Assembly: GCA_009741485.1 (NCBI GenBank)
Contig: CM019230.1
Location: 4,614,189-4,678,188 of the forward strand
From: Malurus cyaneus samueli
Lineage: Eukaryota; Chordata; Aves; Passeriformes; Maluridae
DNA length: 64,000 nt
Direction of reading: 5' to 3'
Part shown: positions 59,422 through 64,000 of the stretch, piece after piece
Layout: every line of letters begins with the position of its first letter
Position numbering within the stretch: the first letter of the stretch is position 1
Notes under the pieces: generated by a model
Seen by the model: only the letters and a program-made list of their open reading frames with translations
Database searches by the model: none
What the model was told of the DNA's origin: nothing
Position numbers and translations under genes: made by a program

Positions 59422-61908
59422 AGGCTGCACTTTTCTGCCCTGCCTTCCCAAAAATCCCAGCCTGGGAGGGAAGGTCACAGAGCCACGCTCGTGTCAGTCA
59501 CACAGCAAAGCCAGCAAGGACACAACCCATTAAAAACTCAGAAAGAATCAACATAAAATAAAAAAATAATGAAATAAAACAGGCAGAAGGTGGAGGAATA
59601 GCTCTACACCTGGAAAAAAAATCTCCAGGTGAAACTCCAGCTCCCTGCAGAGTTTCTGAATGGCAGAGGGGCAGGACTCGCCTGCTCACTGGTAATTTCT
59701 GACCAGCAAAGGCAAAACTCCTCTTTTCCCTCTGCCCACTGTATTTTTCTCCCTTTTCCATCTCTGTTCCCTCCAGGGCCGTGCTGAGCAGCCCTCCCCA
59801 CTCCATGGGCAGCTGATGTTAAGTGCAGGGGAGAAGCCAGCCAGGAATTATCTCCTCTCCTCCTCGCTTTGCCACCACAGGAACTCCGTGGAGAGCTGCA
59901 AAGCTTTTCCTGTTAAGAGAATGAACACTCTGCCTATAAACCCATCCTTGGCAAAAAATGAGAGCCTGGCTCTGCTTATTTGTGTTAATCACCACAATCC
60001 CTGACAAAGGAAGATGTCTTCTTTCCCAAAAGTGTTTACTTTCATGTCTGGAGAAGGAAAATAAAGAGGAAAATGATAATAAATGTGTCGTGGCAATTGC
60101 TCCAAGTGGTGCTGAACTGCAGCCACTGGCACACAGTAAAACATGCTCAGAGCAAATGAATTAATGTTAAAATTTGTATTAAAATAAGATTTGTAAAGAA
60201 TGCCACAATCTATAGATCAGAGCACTTGTATGGATATTTTCACCAGAATGGCAAAAAAAACAAACAACCACCCAACATAAAACTTATCACCACAGTTTTG
60301 TCTACAGCCCCAAATGAAATATTAGCTGGGAATTGTTCTTTCTAAGGTGAGGAAATTTGTTTTGGCACGTGAGAGCTTCTCAGTCCAGCGACATCCACCA
60401 GGAGAAACATCTTCAGACGAGCCCTGGCTGAATCTCTACCCACATTCAGACTCAGATGCACAATTTTGTAATTGGTTTCATCTCTCCCCTGTGACCAGGC
60501 AGTGTTTTAACCATTCCCCTGTTTTGTACACCTTTGATGAACAAATAAGAGAAGGCTGTCTGTGTTTATGGCACACACATCAATATGTGACCAAACTCAC
60601 ACAAAAAGCTGAATTTCAGTGGCAGCTGTAGTGAAAATCTGACGTTGACAGCAAAGCCACAGAGTAGAGCACAGCCCAAGTGAGCATCACTGAATATTAT
60701 CAAAGCCTGACCTTTATTTTCCTCTATCAGCAAAAACAACTGATGGACATTATCACAGTTTCCAAGAAACAGAACATCTCATGGCTTCCAGGACCTTGGA
60801 AATGCATTTGTTTGCATTTCTGGAAGGACTGAAAGCCCTGGGGTTAACAATGAGATGCTTAAACCCAAGGAAATAAAGAAACAGATGTTCAGTAACACCA
60901 ATATTTCCCATTGCACTGGAGCTACAAAGATGATATTGCTCTCAGCTAGGAAATATTCCTTTAATATACATCTGCAAACATCTCTTCCCTATGTGTTTTA
61001 GAGATTTTATGAAAACTTCAGAAAAACAAACCACTTGGAAGGGAAAAAAAATCATGATAAAATTGACTTATCTGGGTTGAAACACAATTCAACAATTCTC
61101 TTTGTGGGGATGAGGACTGGGGTTCAAGGGGCATCAAAACCAGTCAGCAAATGGATTTAGAGTTTGTGGTTTGAAAGCTTGAGAAGTAAATCAAATACAA
61201 GAGAAGCAAATGAAGTGCAGCAGGGAACTGTCACTGGTGAGAGAGCCAGAACTGGAACTCTGGGCTAATCCTGGAATTTCCAGATGGATCCAAGTGACAA
61301 CAAGATGACAGATTGTGCTCACAAATCATTATTATTTAGATAACATCAAACACTGGATAGTTATTTTGAAACAATTATGATTTGTTGCTTTAACACCGCA
61401 GCATTTACCAGCCCTAAACTCCAGCAAGTCAGAGTAGTGGAGGAAACAATTCCTGAGCAGCCTGCACGGGCCAGGATTAGAAACAGATTTTTCTGTCTTT
61501 TGTATCATTTTCTCCACGAAAACTCTCCTTTAATATTTAGGGTGAAAACCCCCAAGTCCAGATAAACATCAAACATTAATCTCCATTTCAAGAAACATTA
61601 TTCCTTCCAAGAAAATCTCCCAGAGTGAGGCCTCCAGCACAAAACAGAATCTAATCTGAGATGCCAGCCCGAGTTTCTTTCCCATCTCCAGACCTCAGCC
61701 CAAATTTCCCAGTTCTAACAAGAACACAGCAGCTCTCTCTGCGATTTGTCTTCAGAAATGAGTCCTTATGATTCTCATTTTTCAGCTCCCTCTAGAACAG
61801 ATCTGGAGAAGTCACAATCCCAGGCTTGTCATATCTGTCAAGCTGATGTTGCCCTGAGACAGCTGAGTTACTGCTGTTAACTTAATCGCAATAAACTCTC
61901 TCTCCTCA
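59422..61908. other. unique noncoding stretch
   Basis: No gene recognised. Frames up to 102 codons (59,498-59,806 minus) lack domains. 60,160-60,330 and 61,310-61,390 are AT-rich. Confidence 0.45.
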
Positions 61909-61940
61909 GTTTTTTGGGGGTTTTTTTTTTGTTTTTTTTG

Positions 61941-61973
<33 letters not shown>

Positions 61974-61974
61974 A
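61909..61974 (+). repeat. T/G simple repeat
   Basis: T-runs of 6-10 interrupted by single G, grading into (GTTT)n and (GTTTT)n, after CTCTCTCCTCAG. The same kind of tract as at 30.5 kb. Confidence 0.9.
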
Positions 61975-62639
61975 ATGGCCACAGACCCGCAGAACGCTCG
62001 AGTCAAAATTAAAATTGAACAAAGCAGAGCAATACGCTGTTTCATTTATTTCCCCCGAACTAAGCACGCCTGTAATACAATTTAAACACAAAGTAAGCTC
62101 GCTGGAGTGGCACCCAAGAGAAGATTTCTGCACAGATAACTGGTACGAGGAGAGAATCCTGTCATGCTCTGAAACACAGCCACGATTATCTCGCTGCCAT
62201 AAAGAGAAGAACAGAAATTTCCTCACCCCACAAGTCTGCCCTAAGTGGCTTTGATGTTACAGGTGACAATTTCTGAAATTCTCTGTCAGGGGAACACCTT
62301 CCCCATCAAACCCTGCTCAGAGGATCTGCCAGGAGCAGATCATGATCCATCCTTGCAGAGCAGTCAGAGAAACCTGCAAGGGAACAAATGAATGAAGCCG
62401 TGCTGTTAGACAAGCCAGGATTAATTATTCACTACCAAATTATGGGGTGGTTTTTTAGTCCTAAATACTCCACTTCCTGGAAGGTTTGTTTTCTGTGCTG
62501 TAGAAGTTGATTTTCTTCATCAGGAGCAGTGTTAGCAGTGTCCTGGTCAGGCAAATCAGGTGTGACAGCGCTGGTCATGCCCAGCAGCCCTGGTGCTGTG
62601 TCTGCAAACACCTGATGTCTCCACACTGAAAAGTTTGTG
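61975..62639. other. unique noncoding stretch
   Basis: 62,015-62,254 holds a 79-codon plus frame overlapped by an 84-codon minus frame, neither with a known domain. Nothing else seen. Confidence 0.4.
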
Positions 62640-62732
62640 GATTTTTTTTTTAAATTTTGCTTGGTTGGTTGTTTTTTTGTTGTTTTTTTTTTTTTTTTTT
62701 TTTGGGGGGATGTTTTTTGGGTTTTTTTTTCT
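62640..62732 (+). repeat. T-rich tract with T21 run
   Basis: Includes T10, (TTGG)n, T7, and an uninterrupted T21 at 62,683-62,703 followed by GGGGGG and further T-runs. No target-site duplication or gene body that would mark it as a retroposed poly(A) tail in inverse orientation. Confidence 0.9.
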
Positions 62733-63626
62733 CTGTTTTTAACTTATCTGGCTTAAGGAGATTAGCAAACCCACACAGAACACTGATCTGGCTTAATCAC
62801 TGCCTCCTTTAAAACTAAATTATAAACAAGCCTAAGGGCTTCTTCCAGACCCACTCTTAAAAAAAAACAAAATCAACATCTAAAACTCAGTTCCTCTTTG
62901 TTCCCACTGAGCTTTTCCAATAATAAATATTATTTTCATTCGGGATATACTGTGTCAGAGAACTGCTGCATCCAGAGGAGCAACTTCTGTTCAAACCCCC
63001 GGCACAGCAGAACTCGAGGCAATAAAAAAAAGAAATAAAAATAAAAATTTGCTCTTTGCTCATCTCTGCCTTACTGCAGCAACTCAGCCTGTGCTCATCC
63101 TGTAGCAAACATCAATCAGCCACAAATATTTGTGTTTTGACCTTCCTGACGCTGTGAATAAACAGCTCCTGCGATGCCAAAGCCGCGCCTCGCTCCGTTT
63201 GCTGAAAAATATTCAAATGCACGCTCTGAAAACTGGGCAAGCCACGCCAGCCAGCTCGGTATGAAAGAGCTTTGGAATCCCTGATCCACGATGGGGTTAT
63301 TCTCTGCGTGTCTGTGTCTGCCACAGTGGGAAATCCATGCTCCCCTCTGCAGGCTGGAACTCCTGGCACAATCTCGTGCTGTGCCTCTGTGTAAGAAAAC
63401 GTCACCCCTGAACCGCGCTGGCAAATCTATTTACAAATAGCTGCAGACTCTGCTGCCAGGTACCCAGCTTTGAATAAGGAAAGGGGGAAAAAACAACCCT
63501 CCAAACCAAGGAAAAAGGACCCTTCAAAGCTGAACCAAAGCATGTGATGGTGATATGAAACAAACTGTGCGTGAAAGCCTGTTTGCTAAATAATATACGC
63601 CTGTAGTGGTGCTGTAATGGGCTGGG
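62733..63626. other. unique noncoding stretch
   Basis: 63,160-63,430 has more CpG dinucleotides than most of the window, but far fewer than a CpG island. Overlapping minus frames of 97 and 102 codons (63,112-63,424) have no family match. Confidence 0.45.
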
Positions 63627-63692
63627 AAAAGCTTCTGATTTTCTGTGGAAAAGCTTCTGATTTTCTGTGGAAAAGCTCCTGATTTTCTGTGG
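63627..63692 (+). repeat. 22-bp tandem triplication
   Basis: Three exact-length copies of AAAAGCTTCTGATTTTCTGT followed by GG, with a single T/C difference in the third copy. The low divergence implies a recent event. Confidence 0.97.
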
Positions 63693-63769
63693 GCTTTGCC
63701 AAGGAGTGCTGCAGGATTTATCAGCTGCTGAGAGGTGGTGACTCCGAGCTGCTTTCTCAGCACAGAGGG

Positions 63770-63971
63770 CCCTGTTTTCGCCCTGTTTTGCCCTGTTTTT
63801 GCCCTGTTTTGGCCCTGTTTTGCCCTGTTTTGCTGTTTTGCCCTGTTTTGCCCTGTTTTGCCCTGTTTTGCCCCTGTTTTTGCCCTGTTTTGCCCTGTTT
63901 TGCCCTGTTGCCCGTTTACCCTGTTTTGCCCTGTTTTGCCCTGTTTTTGCCGTGTTTTCCCCCTGTTTTGG
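63770..63971 (+). repeat. CCCTGTTTTG tandem array, 10-11 bp unit
   Basis: About 19 copies of CCCTGTTTTG with length variants in the T-run and occasional extra G or C, ending at GGCCATCCC just before the window end. Units in the centre (63,840-63,905) are nearly identical, typical of an active slippage array. Confidence 0.97.
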
Positions 63972-64000
63972 CCATCCCTTGTTCAGTGCTCCTGCCTGCT
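63972..64000. other. unique sequence at window end
   Basis: 29 bases of ordinary sequence after the array; nothing to annotate. Confidence 0.5.

Noticed and set aside
63160..63430. Possible CpG island
   Set aside because: CpG count is only mildly raised and GC content is ordinary.

Overview
The window looks like a piece of a vertebrate nuclear genome, most likely a bird and perhaps a songbird. The best evidence is three decayed CR1 LINE 3' ends: a minus-strand copy near 1.85-1.95 kb and plus-strand copies near 48.8 kb and 56.3 kb. They carry the family's 'ccttccaacc...gattctatg' type of tail. There are also no L1/Alu-type repeats, few interspersed repeats overall, few CpGs and moderate AT-richness. 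CR1 also occurs in turtles and crocodilians, so 'bird' is an inference.

I found no protein-coding gene that I can defend. The longest open frames (at most 178 codons) have no recognisable domain, are short for 64 kb of six-frame sequence, and many lie on tandem repeats whose unit happens to lack stop codons. There is no CpG-island promoter, tRNA, rRNA, CRISPR array, operon or prokaryote-like system. The window reads as intergenic or deep intronic DNA.

Layout. 1-6.3 kb: unique AT-rich sequence with one CR1 relic and a 360-bp minisatellite (3,991-4,350). 6.3-9.7 kb: a truncated copy of an LTR-like element and a 160-bp segment present twice, 2.1 kb apart. 9.7-21.4 kb: mostly unique, with a 101-bp almost pure A/T block (13.3 kb), an A20 run (17.2 kb) and a conserved-looking stretch at 19.2-19.8 kb. 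21.4-21.8 kb: a 17-copy, 20-bp minisatellite. 27.2-27.9 kb: a ~45-bp minisatellite whose units resemble splice acceptors. 30.5-31.7 kb: a TTTTGG-type simple repeat and a 279-bp tandem duplication. 31.7-51.8 kb: unique sequence with palindromes, one CR1 relic and a triplicated GTAAGC motif. 51.9-54.5 kb: two nearly identical ~450-bp LTR-like elements in the same orientation. 56.3-59.4 kb: a CR1 relic, a possible terminal exon with polyadenylation signals, and a ~373-bp tandem duplication. 61.9-62.7 kb: T-rich tracts. The last kilobase holds a 22-bp triplication and a ~200-bp CCCTGTTTTG array.

The most useful leads are short segments bounded by splice-site consensus: 19,449-19,489 (+), 22,925-22,951 (-), 51,273-51,317 (-), 8,281-8,361 (-), 10,629-10,725 (+) and 57,373 onward (+). 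Acceptor/donor pairs this close are expected by chance in 64 kb, so each is only a hypothesis. RNA data or cross-species alignment would decide them.
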